Assembly: GCF_003363435.1 (NCBI RefSeq)
Contig: NZ_QRCT01000034.1
Location: 248,001 to 312,000, forward strand
Direction: 5' to 3'
Length of the DNA: 64,000 nucleotides
Origin: Anaerosacchariphilus polymeriproducens
GTDB taxonomy: Bacteria > Bacillota > Clostridia > Lachnospirales > Lachnospiraceae
A program made the position numbers and the translations under genes. Shown piece by piece: positions 52,933-62,469 of this stretch. Positions within the stretch are counted from its first letter, which is position 1; each line of letters opens with the position of its first letter. The notes beneath the pieces are model-generated. The model saw only the letters and a list, made by a program, of their open reading frames with translations. It did not search any database and had not been told where the DNA came from.

Positions 52933-53556
52933 TTATAATTTGTCAGAAAATATAACAATTAAATATTTACCCTGTTCTCTTTTAATTTTAAATTGATATT
53001 TTTTTAAATTCAGAAAACTCTCTAACCATGGCATTATATGACTACATTGTATTGTCAAAGTTTTAAATAATTCATTTGACAGAAAGGGAATCAATGCTTT
53101 CTTAGAAGTAATTTCAGGTCTATATTTTTGCACCTCTATAAAATCAAAAAAGTAATTACCATCATGGTCAAAAGGTTGTGGAACTCCTGGAACATATTTT
53201 GATTCTTGGATATTATCTTTTTTTCCTTCTAAGCAATAATCAAAATAAAGTTGGTCCAATAATTTGATACTAAAAGCTTCAGATTCACACAAAACATACC
53301 CATTCCTGTCTAATATATGGAAAGGAATTCCTACAATCGTTTTCCCTACTATAATTTTACAATCTTTTAATTGTTTCATAATTTGTTCCAAAAAAATTCT
53401 TATTGTAATTAAATTAGTCATAATCGGTTCAATATCATCTATTGTATAACTAATTTTCCAAATCGTATTTCGTTCATAAATGTCAATCTTTGATAAATTG
53501 TATATGTCAGTAATATTTTCGTTCTTATCCTTTAAAATTGCAACTTTATTGCTCAT
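52933..53556 (-). CDS. AnfO-family nitrogenase accessory protein
   Basis: A 207-aa soluble protein. The pattern DCKIIVGKTIVGIPFHILDRNGYVLCE and the later KKALIPFLSNELFKTLTIQCSHIMPWLESF resemble AnfO (Anf1), a protein encoded just behind the Fe-only nitrogenase genes. Its function is unknown. The family is described as linked to Fe-only nitrogenase, but here it follows nifV alpha by 13 nt in a molybdenum-type nif operon. The start has AAGGTGG upstream. I matched it by eye, so the assignment needs a profile search; the alternative is an unnamed nif-linked protein. Confidence 0.7.
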   Translation of the reverse strand: MSNKVAILKDKNENITDIYNLSKIDIYERNTIWKISYTIDDIEPIMTNLITIRIFLEQIMKQLKDCKIIVGKTIVGIPFHILDRNGYVLCESEAFSIKLLDQLYFDYCLEGKKDNIQESKYVPGVPQPFDHDGNYFFDFIEVQKYRPEITSKKALIPFLSNELFKTLTIQCSHIMPWLESFLNLKKYQFKIKREQGKYLIVIFSDKL

Positions 53557-53569
53557 AATTCCACCTTCT

Positions 53570-54379
53570 TCAATTCACTTTTTTATGAAAGATATCTAGT
53601 AACATGTTTTCAGCGTAGTATAAACGCATTTTATCAATTCCCACTTCAAAAAAATGGCTCGTTGATTTTACAAATTCTTTTAAATTACAATTCCCACTTC
53701 TCTCTCCTATTCCTAGTAAAGTACAATCAATATAACCGGCACCAGCTTTTACACTCATAATTGAATTTGAAACTGCCATCCCTAAATCGTTATGTCCATG
53801 ATACTCAATTTCCAAGTCAACTTTATCTTTGATTCTTCGAATGATCTGATAGGCTCTTTGAGGCGTTAATACCCCTACTGTATCTGCAATCCTAAGTATG
53901 TTGCCACCATTATCCTTTATTAATTTTGCTGTTTCTATCATAAATCCCTCATCAGCTCTTGATGCATCTTCAAATCCGATTGTTACTTGAATATTTTCTG
54001 ACAAAATCAAATCCATGCATTCTGATATTTTATTATGAACCCAGACTTTATTCTTTTTCAATTTACTATATATTTGTACATATGATATTGGAATTCCGAT
54101 ATGAATAATATCCGGATTACATAAAATTGCATTTTTGATATCTTTTGTATTCGACCTGCTCCATACTGAAATTTTTGCCTTTTTAACTTTCTCTCTTATT
54201 TGAAGATAATAATCAATTCCCTCTGTTCCGATACTTGGAGTACCTGCTTCTATTTCAAATATTCCAATTTCATCTAATATCTGAGCTAACTCCAGTTTAT
54301 CTTCTACATTGAGTACGATTCCCGGTCTTTGTTCCCCATCCCGTAAGGTAGTGTCTACAATTTTAATTTGCTGCTTCAT
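53570..54379 (-). CDS. nifV: Homocitrate synthase catalytic half, NifV alpha
   Basis: N-terminal TIM-barrel part of homocitrate synthase (269 aa), condensing acetyl-CoA with 2-oxoglutarate to give the organic ligand of FeMo-cofactor. Motifs: DTTLRDGEQRPGI at the start and YHGHNDLGMAVSNSI with the metal-binding His pair; the C-terminal regulatory part is absent. This split form (alpha plus omega) is known from Clostridium pasteurianum. The ATG lies inside the omega gene (17-nt overlap) behind AGGAGG, so translation is coupled. Confidence 0.9.
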   Translation of the reverse strand: MKQQIKIVDTTLRDGEQRPGIVLNVEDKLELAQILDEIGIFEIEAGTPSIGTEGIDYYLQIREKVKKAKISVWSRSNTKDIKNAILCNPDIIHIGIPISYVQIYSKLKKNKVWVHNKISECMDLILSENIQVTIGFEDASRADEGFMIETAKLIKDNGGNILRIADTVGVLTPQRAYQIIRRIKDKVDLEIEYHGHNDLGMAVSNSIMSVKAGAGYIDCTLLGIGERSGNCNLKEFVKSTSHFFEVGIDKMRLYYAENMLLDIFHKKVN

Positions 54380-55337
54380 TTTCTACTACCTCCTTATATA
54401 TTTTTTTAAATTCAATATCTGAGATGCTGTTTCTAGTTTCAACACTTCTCAATTTAATTTGTTTTAATAATATATTTAATTTTTCATCATTTGGCTTTTT
54501 TAACCCTAAATAGTTACATTTCATTAAAATTGAATTGCATCCTGAATGTTTACCTATAATAATTTCTGTTTTTTGACCAACTTTTTCAGGAGGATATGCC
54601 TCATAGTTTGCAGGATTTTTAAGAATCCCATCCACATGTATCCCTGATTCTACTTGAAAGATTTTTTCACCAAGAATAGGTTTAAAATCTGATATTTTTT
54701 CATTTGTAATTTCCTCAAATAATTTTTTAATTTTAACTAAGACATCTAAGGATTGAGTAGGTTTATAACGTTTTACAATATACATAGCTATATATACTTC
54801 TTCTGTAGCAGCCCGACAGCCACATCCTGCAAATGTTGTTGTAACTTCTTTTCCACCATTTAAAAGCCATTCAACTGCTAATCCTGTTGCACATCCATAA
54901 GTATCTTCCGGACAGAAAATGATTTTATCTTTGTGAAATATTTTTTTTATTTCATCAAAAATGTAAAGATAATCATGAAAAAAAATATCATCCAACCCTA
55001 CTATTCTTACTTGATTTGTATCTTTCTGAAGTCTCAAATGAACAATTTCTTTAATATCGTTCATTTGAGATTCTTTTATATCTTTTTCTTGATTCTTTCT
55101 TTGATTTGCAAAATATTTATAGATACCGGGATAATCTATTTGCTTATCGAAAGAATCTTTACGCATATAAAATCGAAAACCTTTGGGTAATTCTTTGATT
55201 TCTTTATATATTTGTTTCGAAATTTCTAAATCAATAATTCCAATTTCTTTCATAAAGATACAAAATTTCTGAATCTGTTCTCTAGTTGGAACATATTTAT
55301 CTAACATTGCCAATGTAGAATCTATAATTCTTATCAT
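54363..55337 (-). CDS. nifV: Homocitrate synthase partner half, NifV omega
   Basis: A 324-aa protein like the C-terminal part of homocitrate synthase: GEKIFQVESGIHVDGILKNPANYEA, IIIGKHSGCNSI and the small C-terminal helical domain. Its N-terminal portion is a degenerate TIM-barrel (IIDSTLAML) that lacks the canonical DTTLRDGEQ. It needs the alpha partner for activity by analogy with C. pasteurianum. Order nifN-B, omega, alpha is the same as in that species. RBS AAGGGGG upstream. Confidence 0.88.
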   Translation of the reverse strand: MIRIIDSTLAMLDKYVPTREQIQKFCIFMKEIGIIDLEISKQIYKEIKELPKGFRFYMRKDSFDKQIDYPGIYKYFANQRKNQEKDIKESQMNDIKEIVHLRLQKDTNQVRIVGLDDIFFHDYLYIFDEIKKIFHKDKIIFCPEDTYGCATGLAVEWLLNGGKEVTTTFAGCGCRAATEEVYIAMYIVKRYKPTQSLDVLVKIKKLFEEITNEKISDFKPILGEKIFQVESGIHVDGILKNPANYEAYPPEKVGQKTEIIIGKHSGCNSILMKCNYLGLKKPNDEKLNILLKQIKLRSVETRNSISDIEFKKIYKEVVENEAAN

Positions 55338-55395
55338 GATTTTACCCCCTTTTCGTTTTCGGTTTTTTTATGCTCATTAATTTTCTGAATCTTAT

Positions 55396-58005
55396 TTACA
55401 TACTTTGTACGGCGTATTTTACTGCTTCTTCAATTCGATCGTAAGTTACAATTACTTTCATTCCTCTATCATGTAAACGGTTTTTTAGGTTTTCTCCAAT
55501 TCTCATAGCAATTATCCCATTACAATCTTTCATAATATGTAGAAGTTTCTCTAATTTGTCTTCATACTCTTCACATACTTCCTCTCCATGACAATAATTA
55601 TTTATTTCTCTTATTTCTTTATAAATAACTCTGCCGTCTTTATAATCATATATATGAAATTCTAGTGTTTGTCCAAAATGTTGATCAACTAATACACCAC
55701 TTTTTGACGCTACCGCAAAGCGGTATGTTTCCGTTAAATCTTGTTTTATATTATTTTTCTTATCTATTTCGAACTCTATGGATTTATCTTGATCCAGAGT
55801 TCCTATTGCATCTGCACGGCATTGTACACAATGATACATTTGTTTCATGATATCAGCACATTCTTTTCGAATTATATTTACTTCTTTATTACTGACCGGT
55901 TCTAGGTTTTCGAATTTACTTCCTTTGACTTTTATAAACGGCATAATATTTGTGATATAACATCCTATATCTTTTACTTTTTTAACAATATCCGGTATAT
56001 GTTTATCATTTATTCCTTTTAAAGTCACTATGTTTACTTTACAAATCACACCTCGTCCAACCAAAATACGCAAACCACTTAGCTGATTTGCTAATAAAAT
56101 GGCAGCTGCACTTTCCCCTTCAAACTTTAATCCATTATAATGAACATATTGATAAATCTTAGCTCCTATTTTCACATCTACCGCATTTATAGTTACTGTT
56201 ACATGACTCACACCTAAATCACAGAGCTCATTTGCATACTTTGGCAACATTAAACCATTTGTTGAAAGGCAAAATGTAATATTCTTATCGTAATCCCTAA
56301 TCAATTTCAATGTTTCTTTTGTTTCTTCAAAATTAGCAAGTGCATCACCAGGTCCTGCAATACCAACTACATTTAGATTATCAATTTTTGACTTAACTAT
56401 TTTATATTTTTCAAAGGCTTCTTCTGGTGTTAATACTTTTGTAGTAACTCCCGGGCGGCTTTCATTTGGACAATCAAATTTTCTTACACAGTAATTACAT
56501 TGAATGTTACATCTTGGTGCAACTGGTAAATGTATTCTCGCTGAATTTGATGCACACCCATTAAAACAGGGATGTTTTTTTGTTTTTTCTTCTATCTCTA
56601 TGTTCAAATTGTTAATATGTGCATTTTCAAAATATGTCTGATAAATAGTATCTCTAAAGGTTGTTTCTTTCTTACTGCAAATTGCATTCGTAATATCATC
56701 CAGATAAGAAAGAGAACCTTCATATCCCAACATTATTAACCTTTGTCCACCAACCCGGTCATGTATTGGAAACCCCCGACGTACTAGAGGTATCTGTAAA
56801 TTTTCTTCTATTCTTCTACCATCTGAATTTCCTATTAATATATTTGCATCCAATTTCTCGGTTAAATTCTCTATTTTTTTAAAATCCACATCATCAATAA
56901 TCTCATAATCTTTTATAAAAAAACGTTCATATACTTCTTTTATTTCTTGCTCTATTAATTCTTTCATTTGTTTCTTCGTAGTACCAGTAGCAGATACTAA
57001 TGGAATAATTCCATTTTCTACACATAATCTTACAGTTGAACATACAAAATCAGGCTCTCCAAAAATTACAGCTCTTCCTTCTGCATTATATTTATGAGAA
57101 TCTATCATAGCATCCAAATAGCGTCCTCTTTCTTCAACTATTTCCCCTGGAATTTCGTTACCACTTATTTGAGAAAGAGTCTTTATGAATGCATCTGTAT
57201 CTCTAAGACCAATTGGTAAATTGAGACGTCTGTAAGGAACTCCAAATTGTTCTTCTAAATACTTACCAGGTGAACTTTCCAGTTCTAAATTCATGAATTC
57301 CAGAGTTAATTTAGCACCTGCCATATCTTTAATTTCTTCGATCGATGTTCCACCGGAAGGAAGTCTGTCATAAGTTTTTTTGAACACTCCATCCAAATTG
57401 CTTGAAAGATCAGGAAGTAAAATTATATCTATTCCAAAAGATTGAAACATTCTCTTTAAAAACCTAGTATCTTTAGGACTTAAAATAGAAGTAATAACAT
57501 TCACCTTATTATTCTTTTCACAATTCATAGGTACAAATTCAAGAATGGTCCTTAATGCGCCAAAATATCCTTCGTATTGAGTTCCACCATATCCCGGAGA
57601 ATTTACTGGAATGATGGTAATTCCCTGATACTCTTTATTCTCTCTGTAAAATTTTTCAATGATACGTGTCACATCTTCTCCAATTGTTTCTGCAAGACAA
57701 GTAGTGGCCACTCCTATTACTTTAGGATGATATAGTTCAATTAAATTTTTTAACCCATTTATTAAATTTTTTTCACCACCATAAACCGTTCCCTGCTCCG
57801 TAAGGGAAGAAGACGCTATATCTACCGGCTCGTTATAATGAGTCGCCATATGTCTCCTGATATATGTACTGCATCCTTGAGAGCCATGCAGCATAGAAAT
57901 GCATTCTTTGATTCCATAAAAAGCAGTAACTGCTCCCATCGGCATACACATTTTACATGGATTTACATTTAGATTCACAAATGGTTCTATCTTTGATTTC
58001 GTCAT
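55396..58005 (-). CDS. nifN-B: NifN-NifB-NifX fusion protein
   Basis: An 869-aa fusion. Residues about 1-440 are NifN (NVNPCKMCMPMGA and HGSQGCSTYIRRH, the scaffold half partnering NifE). A NifB radical SAM domain at about 470-740 has Cys499-x3-Cys503-x2-Cys506 in CNIQCNYC and makes the NifB-co precursor. Residues about 757-869 resemble NifX/NafY (FAVASKSGVLVDQHFGQTLEFHIY), binding cofactor. So one chain covers precursor synthesis, scaffold and binding. NifN-B fusions are typical of clostridial nif clusters. Start after AAGGAGGAG, 12 nt after nifE. Confidence 0.93.
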   Translation of the reverse strand: MTKSKIEPFVNLNVNPCKMCMPMGAVTAFYGIKECISMLHGSQGCSTYIRRHMATHYNEPVDIASSSLTEQGTVYGGEKNLINGLKNLIELYHPKVIGVATTCLAETIGEDVTRIIEKFYRENKEYQGITIIPVNSPGYGGTQYEGYFGALRTILEFVPMNCEKNNKVNVITSILSPKDTRFLKRMFQSFGIDIILLPDLSSNLDGVFKKTYDRLPSGGTSIEEIKDMAGAKLTLEFMNLELESSPGKYLEEQFGVPYRRLNLPIGLRDTDAFIKTLSQISGNEIPGEIVEERGRYLDAMIDSHKYNAEGRAVIFGEPDFVCSTVRLCVENGIIPLVSATGTTKKQMKELIEQEIKEVYERFFIKDYEIIDDVDFKKIENLTEKLDANILIGNSDGRRIEENLQIPLVRRGFPIHDRVGGQRLIMLGYEGSLSYLDDITNAICSKKETTFRDTIYQTYFENAHINNLNIEIEEKTKKHPCFNGCASNSARIHLPVAPRCNIQCNYCVRKFDCPNESRPGVTTKVLTPEEAFEKYKIVKSKIDNLNVVGIAGPGDALANFEETKETLKLIRDYDKNITFCLSTNGLMLPKYANELCDLGVSHVTVTINAVDVKIGAKIYQYVHYNGLKFEGESAAAILLANQLSGLRILVGRGVICKVNIVTLKGINDKHIPDIVKKVKDIGCYITNIMPFIKVKGSKFENLEPVSNKEVNIIRKECADIMKQMYHCVQCRADAIGTLDQDKSIEFEIDKKNNIKQDLTETYRFAVASKSGVLVDQHFGQTLEFHIYDYKDGRVIYKEIREINNYCHGEEVCEEYEDKLEKLLHIMKDCNGIIAMRIGENLKNRLHDRGMKVIVTYDRIEEAVKYAVQSM

Positions 58006-58017
58006 ATGGTCTCCTCC

Positions 58018-59382
58018 TTATTGCCTGATATAATTCCAAACCGGATTATTAACACTATCATTAATTTCTTTCATAAAATTAATAACACCTTCGAAACCAG
58101 CAAGCGGATGCTTTCTTTCATGATTATGATCACAAAATGCAATTCCCATTTTATATGCCAATGGTCTTTCCTTAACGCCACCCACTAATATATCTACAAC
58201 TCTTTCTTTCATAAAAGTTTCTAATTCGGACGGATTTGCATCGTCCAAAATCACAGTATCTTTTTCAACAATGCTTTCAATTATCTCATAATCTTCTTTT
58301 TTTCCAGTCTGGGTGCCTACTACTACCGTATGAATCCCTAATGTATTAAATTGACGGATTAAAGATATTGCTTTAAATCCACCTCCGACATAAATAGCCG
58401 CTTTTTTTCCATACAACTTCTTACGATATTGTTCTATCGTACTCTCTAACTCTTTCTGCTTTTTTTCGCAATAGATGATAGCTTTTTCTCTTAATTTTTC
58501 ATCTCCTAGTGCTTCTGCAATGTGAATTAAAGAAGCTGTTGTATCCTCTAGTCCAAAAAAACTCACTTTAATATATGGTATTCCCATAGCATCTTTCATT
58601 TGATTTGCCAGATATGTACTGGAACCGGCACATTGAACTACATTCAAACTTGCACTTGATGCTTTTTTCATAGATTCCAAATTTGAATCTCCTGTAAATG
58701 TAGATATGACCGGAATTCCAATTTGTTTCATATAATTTTTAATAATCCACATTTCTCCTGCAAGGTTATAATCCCCTAAAATGTTTATTCCTTTCTGCTT
58801 TGGCTGTTCTTTATAAGTGTTTAAAACTTGCATAATTGCATTACATGCCATCCGATAACCTGTTGATTTATTTCCGGAAAATCCTGGTGATTTTACAGGA
58901 ATTACATGGATTTGATATTTATCTGAGAATTTTTTACAGACTGCATCAATATCATCACCAATTACTCCAACAATACAAGTAGCATATACAAAAATTAATT
59001 TTGGTTTATATTTATTTATCAACTCTTCCAGTGCCGCTTCTAATTTTCTTTCTCCTCCAAATATGATATCTTTTTCTCTTAAATCAGTAGAAAAGCTATT
59101 CCGGTATAAATCTTCTCCACTACTTAAACTTCCTCGTATATCCCATGTGTAACTAGCACAACCTATAGGTCCATGTACAATATGAAATGCATCTGTTATT
59201 GGATTTAAAACAACTCTGGCTCCACAGTAAACACAAGCTCTCTGACTGACCGCACCAGAAACACTGTCTACTTCACAACGAATTCCTTTCCCGGTACATC
59301 CATCTTCATATTTAAATATAATTGATTTTTTTCTATCTTCTAAAACTTTGCTATCAGACTCTGTTTGAATAGGTACATTCAT
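58018..59382 (-). CDS. nifE: Nitrogenase FeMo-cofactor scaffold NifE
   Basis: A 454-aa scaffold protein, homologous to NifD, that forms a heterotetramer with NifN on which FeMo-cofactor matures. Motifs: ACVYCGARVVLNPITDAFHIVHGPIGCASYTWD, the CIVGVIGDDIDAV segment and the C-terminal LAYKMGIAFCDHNHERKHPLAGF. Start is at the ATG behind AAGGGAG. A terminator-like hairpin lies between nifK and this gene, so its level may be lower than that of nifHDK. Confidence 0.94.
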   Translation of the reverse strand: MNVPIQTESDSKVLEDRKKSIIFKYEDGCTGKGIRCEVDSVSGAVSQRACVYCGARVVLNPITDAFHIVHGPIGCASYTWDIRGSLSSGEDLYRNSFSTDLREKDIIFGGERKLEAALEELINKYKPKLIFVYATCIVGVIGDDIDAVCKKFSDKYQIHVIPVKSPGFSGNKSTGYRMACNAIMQVLNTYKEQPKQKGINILGDYNLAGEMWIIKNYMKQIGIPVISTFTGDSNLESMKKASSASLNVVQCAGSSTYLANQMKDAMGIPYIKVSFFGLEDTTASLIHIAEALGDEKLREKAIIYCEKKQKELESTIEQYRKKLYGKKAAIYVGGGFKAISLIRQFNTLGIHTVVVGTQTGKKEDYEIIESIVEKDTVILDDANPSELETFMKERVVDILVGGVKERPLAYKMGIAFCDHNHERKHPLAGFEGVINFMKEINDSVNNPVWNYIRQ

Positions 59383-59425
59383 ACATCATCACTCCCTTCC
59401 TATTTTATTTATGACAGTCAATAAA

Positions 59426-59469
59426 CAAAAAAAGAGCATATTGACTCCTTTGTCAAAATACTCTTTTTC
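59426..59469 (-). terminator. Hairpin between nifK and nifE (possible attenuator)
   Basis: On the minus strand AGAGTATTTTGAC pairs with GTCAATATGCTCT (one mismatch, one G-U), extended by flanking A/T pairs, and is followed by TTTTTTTG. It is about 17 nt past the nifK stop and inside the operon. Confidence 0.7.
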
Positions 59470-59485
59470 TATTCAAACATATCTT

Positions 59486-60850
59486 TTACATAACCACTTC
59501 CAAATCTTCTTCCTTGCAATGGCTGTCTTGATAATCCATTAATGCATTGGTAATAAATTCTGCCATCCTCATTGCACCTTTATATCCCACAAGTGGAACA
59601 TAAGAATGTATATAACGATCTATAATAGGAAATCCCATTCTTACAAGTGGTATATCTTCAGCTCTTGCAATATGTTTCCCATAAGAACCACCTATGAGTA
59701 AATCAACAGGTTCATTTTTTATCCATTGATGCATTAAGAATAAATCACCTGATTCTTTTGCTATACATCCATCAACTCCAAATTTTTTAAATAGTAAATT
59801 TGCTCTTTCTACAAAATCAGTTCCAGGGGTTCCTGTTACAACATATTTGGGAATCATTCCAAGCTCCAGCACAAATGCAGTAATTCCCAAAACAGTATCT
59901 GGATCTCCGAAAATAGCTGCTTTCTTTCCATATGTATATGGGTGTATATCTATCATAATATCTACCAGCTGTCCTCGTTCTTCTTCTATTGAATAAGGTA
60001 TCTCTTCTTTTGTAATCTCTTGAAGCGTCATGATGAATTTATCAGTTGCTTCAACTCCCATTGGTAAATCAAGCGATTTGTATGGGATTTTTAATTTTTT
60101 CTCTAGTACCTGGGCAGAAGGTTCAGAAGCTTTTAATCCTAAAGCTAATGACATTGTACAATTACCAATATCTTTTATCTCTTTTATTGTCGTGCCGCCT
60201 TTTGGATACATTTCAAACTTTCCTGTCATTGGAGAATCCATAACTCCACTTGTATCGGGAAGCATAGTAAAAGGAATTTTCATTATATTTAACAGACGTT
60301 TATATTCTCTAACATCCCCCGGATTAACAAAACCCGGAAATACACATATTTTCCCATTAGTTTCGTCCCCTTTCTCTGCAAGATTATTAATAAAACCTGA
60401 AACCATATTTGTATAACCATCAATATGTGAACCTTTGTAACTTGGAGTATTACAATGAACTATGTATTTCCCTTCAGGTATTTTCATTTCTGTTATTAAT
60501 GCATTCAAATCATCTCCGATCGTCTCTGATAAACATGTAGTATGAACTGCAATGATATCAGGATCATATAAGTCAAATATATTTTTAGCTGCTGTTTTTA
60601 AATTGCTGCCACCTCCAAATACTGATGCCCCCTCAGTGAACGAACTTGAAGAAGCCATGGCAGGTTCTTTAAAATGTCTCGTTAAAAACATTCTATGAAA
60701 TGCACAACAGCCTTGTGAGCCGTGACTATGGGGCAGACATCGATGCACCCCTAATGCAGCATACATAGCCCCTACCGGCTGACACGTTTTTACCGGATTA
60801 ATTCTTAAAGCCGTTCTTTCATAAACTTTTTTATTTGTATAATTAAGCAT
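59486..60850 (-). CDS. nifK: Nitrogenase MoFe protein beta chain NifK
   Basis: A 454-aa subunit of the MoFe protein, carrying half of the P-cluster. Its cysteine ligands are Cys23 (KTCQPVGAM), Cys48 (HGSQGCC) and Cys106 (VHTTCLSETIGDD). It lacks the N-terminal extension of proteobacterial NifK, as in Clostridium pasteurianum (458 aa). The ATG at 60850 lies inside the nifD stop region (8-nt overlap) behind GGAGGTGG; a longer frame upstream would overlap nifD heavily. Coupled translation with nifD is likely. Confidence 0.95.
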   Translation of the reverse strand: MLNYTNKKVYERTALRINPVKTCQPVGAMYAALGVHRCLPHSHGSQGCCAFHRMFLTRHFKEPAMASSSSFTEGASVFGGGSNLKTAAKNIFDLYDPDIIAVHTTCLSETIGDDLNALITEMKIPEGKYIVHCNTPSYKGSHIDGYTNMVSGFINNLAEKGDETNGKICVFPGFVNPGDVREYKRLLNIMKIPFTMLPDTSGVMDSPMTGKFEMYPKGGTTIKEIKDIGNCTMSLALGLKASEPSAQVLEKKLKIPYKSLDLPMGVEATDKFIMTLQEITKEEIPYSIEEERGQLVDIMIDIHPYTYGKKAAIFGDPDTVLGITAFVLELGMIPKYVVTGTPGTDFVERANLLFKKFGVDGCIAKESGDLFLMHQWIKNEPVDLLIGGSYGKHIARAEDIPLVRMGFPIIDRYIHSYVPLVGYKGAMRMAEFITNALMDYQDSHCKEEDLEVVM

Positions 60851-62456
60851 ATTCTTCCACCTCCAATCGCGCTTCCAGACATGGATTACTTTTCCATGGA
60901 GCATGTATATAACTCCAAGCTGGTGTTGATAATCCCATCAATAGATCGTTTCCAAATATAACGGAACCCGTAAATCCTGCATATGGTCCGCTATAATCAT
61001 AGGAATGTAACTGTCTTGATAAAAAGCCACTTTTTTGAATTACAAATTTATCTTTAATTCCAGAGAAGAAAATATCCGGTTTTAATACTTTTAAAAATTC
61101 TTCGGTTTCGAAATGATTTAAATCATCACATATGATTGCACCTTCGTCCATATCTTGTATCATACCTGGATAATCATTAAGCAAAATACCTTTTTCTTTT
61201 AATATATTTTTCTGCTCTTCTGATAAAAAGACTTTATAAAATTTAGGATCTGGTTCTACTGTTATACTTTCTATATTTTTTGTATCTGCATCCGGCTTAA
61301 TTTCAGGAATTACAGTTCTCCCTTCATAATCATCTCTATGCGCAAATTCATAACCCGCTAATACTGTTCTGATTCCAAAGTCTTTCAATAACAATTGATA
61401 ATGATGTGATCTTGATCCTCCTACATACAATGCTGCTGTCTTCCCTTTTAACTTACTTTTTAAATAAGTCAATTCTTCAAATATATTACCTATTTCATCA
61501 GCAATCACCTCTTCTATCCTTGCCTTAAGTTCTATATCACCAAAATATTCCCCTATAGCTCTTAACGATTCTTTACAGCTTTCTATACCGATAAAATTAA
61601 TTTTAAGCCAATCGGTTCCATATTTATCATACATCATATCCGCTACGTAATTAATAGAACGATGGCACTGCACAAGATTTAAATCCGCCAAATGAGCGTT
61701 TTTTATATCTCGATAACTACTACCACCTGTAAAAATTGAGATTACTTCAATTCCACAACGTTTCAGTAATTTTTCTACTTCCCATCCATCACCACCAATA
61801 TTATATTCACCCAGAATATTCACACTATATTTGGATACTGGTTCTTTGTCTCCGGTTCCAATGATATGACGTATTAATTGATTGTTTGCAATGTGATGAC
61901 CTGCAGATTGACTGACCCCTTTATAACCCTCACAACTAAATCCGATACATTTTATTCCATACTCCTCTTCTGCCCATTTTGCAACTGCATGTATATCATC
62001 TCCAATAAGACCTACCGGACATGTGGAACAAATAAAAATGGCTTTCGGTTTTATAATATCCATAGCTTCTATAATTGCTTTTTTTAATTTCTTTTCTCCT
62101 CCAAATACAATATCCGCTTCCTGCATATCTGTTGAAAAGCAGTATTCAAGATAACTGTCTGCTTTCTCACCTTTTCTTTCATCAGCAATTGCCTTATGCC
62201 GTCTTGTTCCCCACGTATAAAATGCACATCCAATTGGCCCGTGGACGATTATGACTGCATCTTTGATTGGTCCTAGAACAACTCCTTTACATCCTGCAAA
62301 GCAGCATCCCCTCTGTGTAATAATACCTGGTATTGCTCTTGTATTTGCAGAAACTACATCTGGATTTCCTTCACCAACCGTTATTACGTGTTCCTTTCTG
62401 TTTTTATATACTTTTGCACTATATTTATCCAGCACTTCTTCTCTAATCACACTCAT
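60843..62456 (-). CDS. nifD: Nitrogenase MoFe protein alpha chain NifD
   Basis: A 537-aa catalytic subunit. P-cluster ligands: Cys51 (RGCCFAGCKG), Cys77 (GPIGCAFYTW) and Cys146 (STCPVGLIGDD). FeMo-cofactor ligands: Cys264 (LVQCHRSINY) and His484 (LHSYDYSGPY); Gln183 and His187 in VSQSAGHH line the active site. An insertion of some 50 residues near 375-430 relative to Azotobacter NifD is the clostridial form. The start at 62456 follows AAGGAGGTG. This is a Mo-type, not an Fe-only or V-type, enzyme by these motifs. Confidence 0.96.
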   Translation of the reverse strand: MSVIREEVLDKYSAKVYKNRKEHVITVGEGNPDVVSANTRAIPGIITQRGCCFAGCKGVVLGPIKDAVIIVHGPIGCAFYTWGTRRHKAIADERKGEKADSYLEYCFSTDMQEADIVFGGEKKLKKAIIEAMDIIKPKAIFICSTCPVGLIGDDIHAVAKWAEEEYGIKCIGFSCEGYKGVSQSAGHHIANNQLIRHIIGTGDKEPVSKYSVNILGEYNIGGDGWEVEKLLKRCGIEVISIFTGGSSYRDIKNAHLADLNLVQCHRSINYVADMMYDKYGTDWLKINFIGIESCKESLRAIGEYFGDIELKARIEEVIADEIGNIFEELTYLKSKLKGKTAALYVGGSRSHHYQLLLKDFGIRTVLAGYEFAHRDDYEGRTVIPEIKPDADTKNIESITVEPDPKFYKVFLSEEQKNILKEKGILLNDYPGMIQDMDEGAIICDDLNHFETEEFLKVLKPDIFFSGIKDKFVIQKSGFLSRQLHSYDYSGPYAGFTGSVIFGNDLLMGLSTPAWSYIHAPWKSNPCLEARLEVEEYA

Positions 62457-62469
62457 GTCCTTCACCTCC

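Noticed and set aside
60843-62456. Fe-only or vanadium nitrogenase because of the AnfO-like gene
   Set aside because: NifD and NifK have Mo-type motifs, clostridial length and insertion, and no anfG/vnfG (delta subunit) gene is present.
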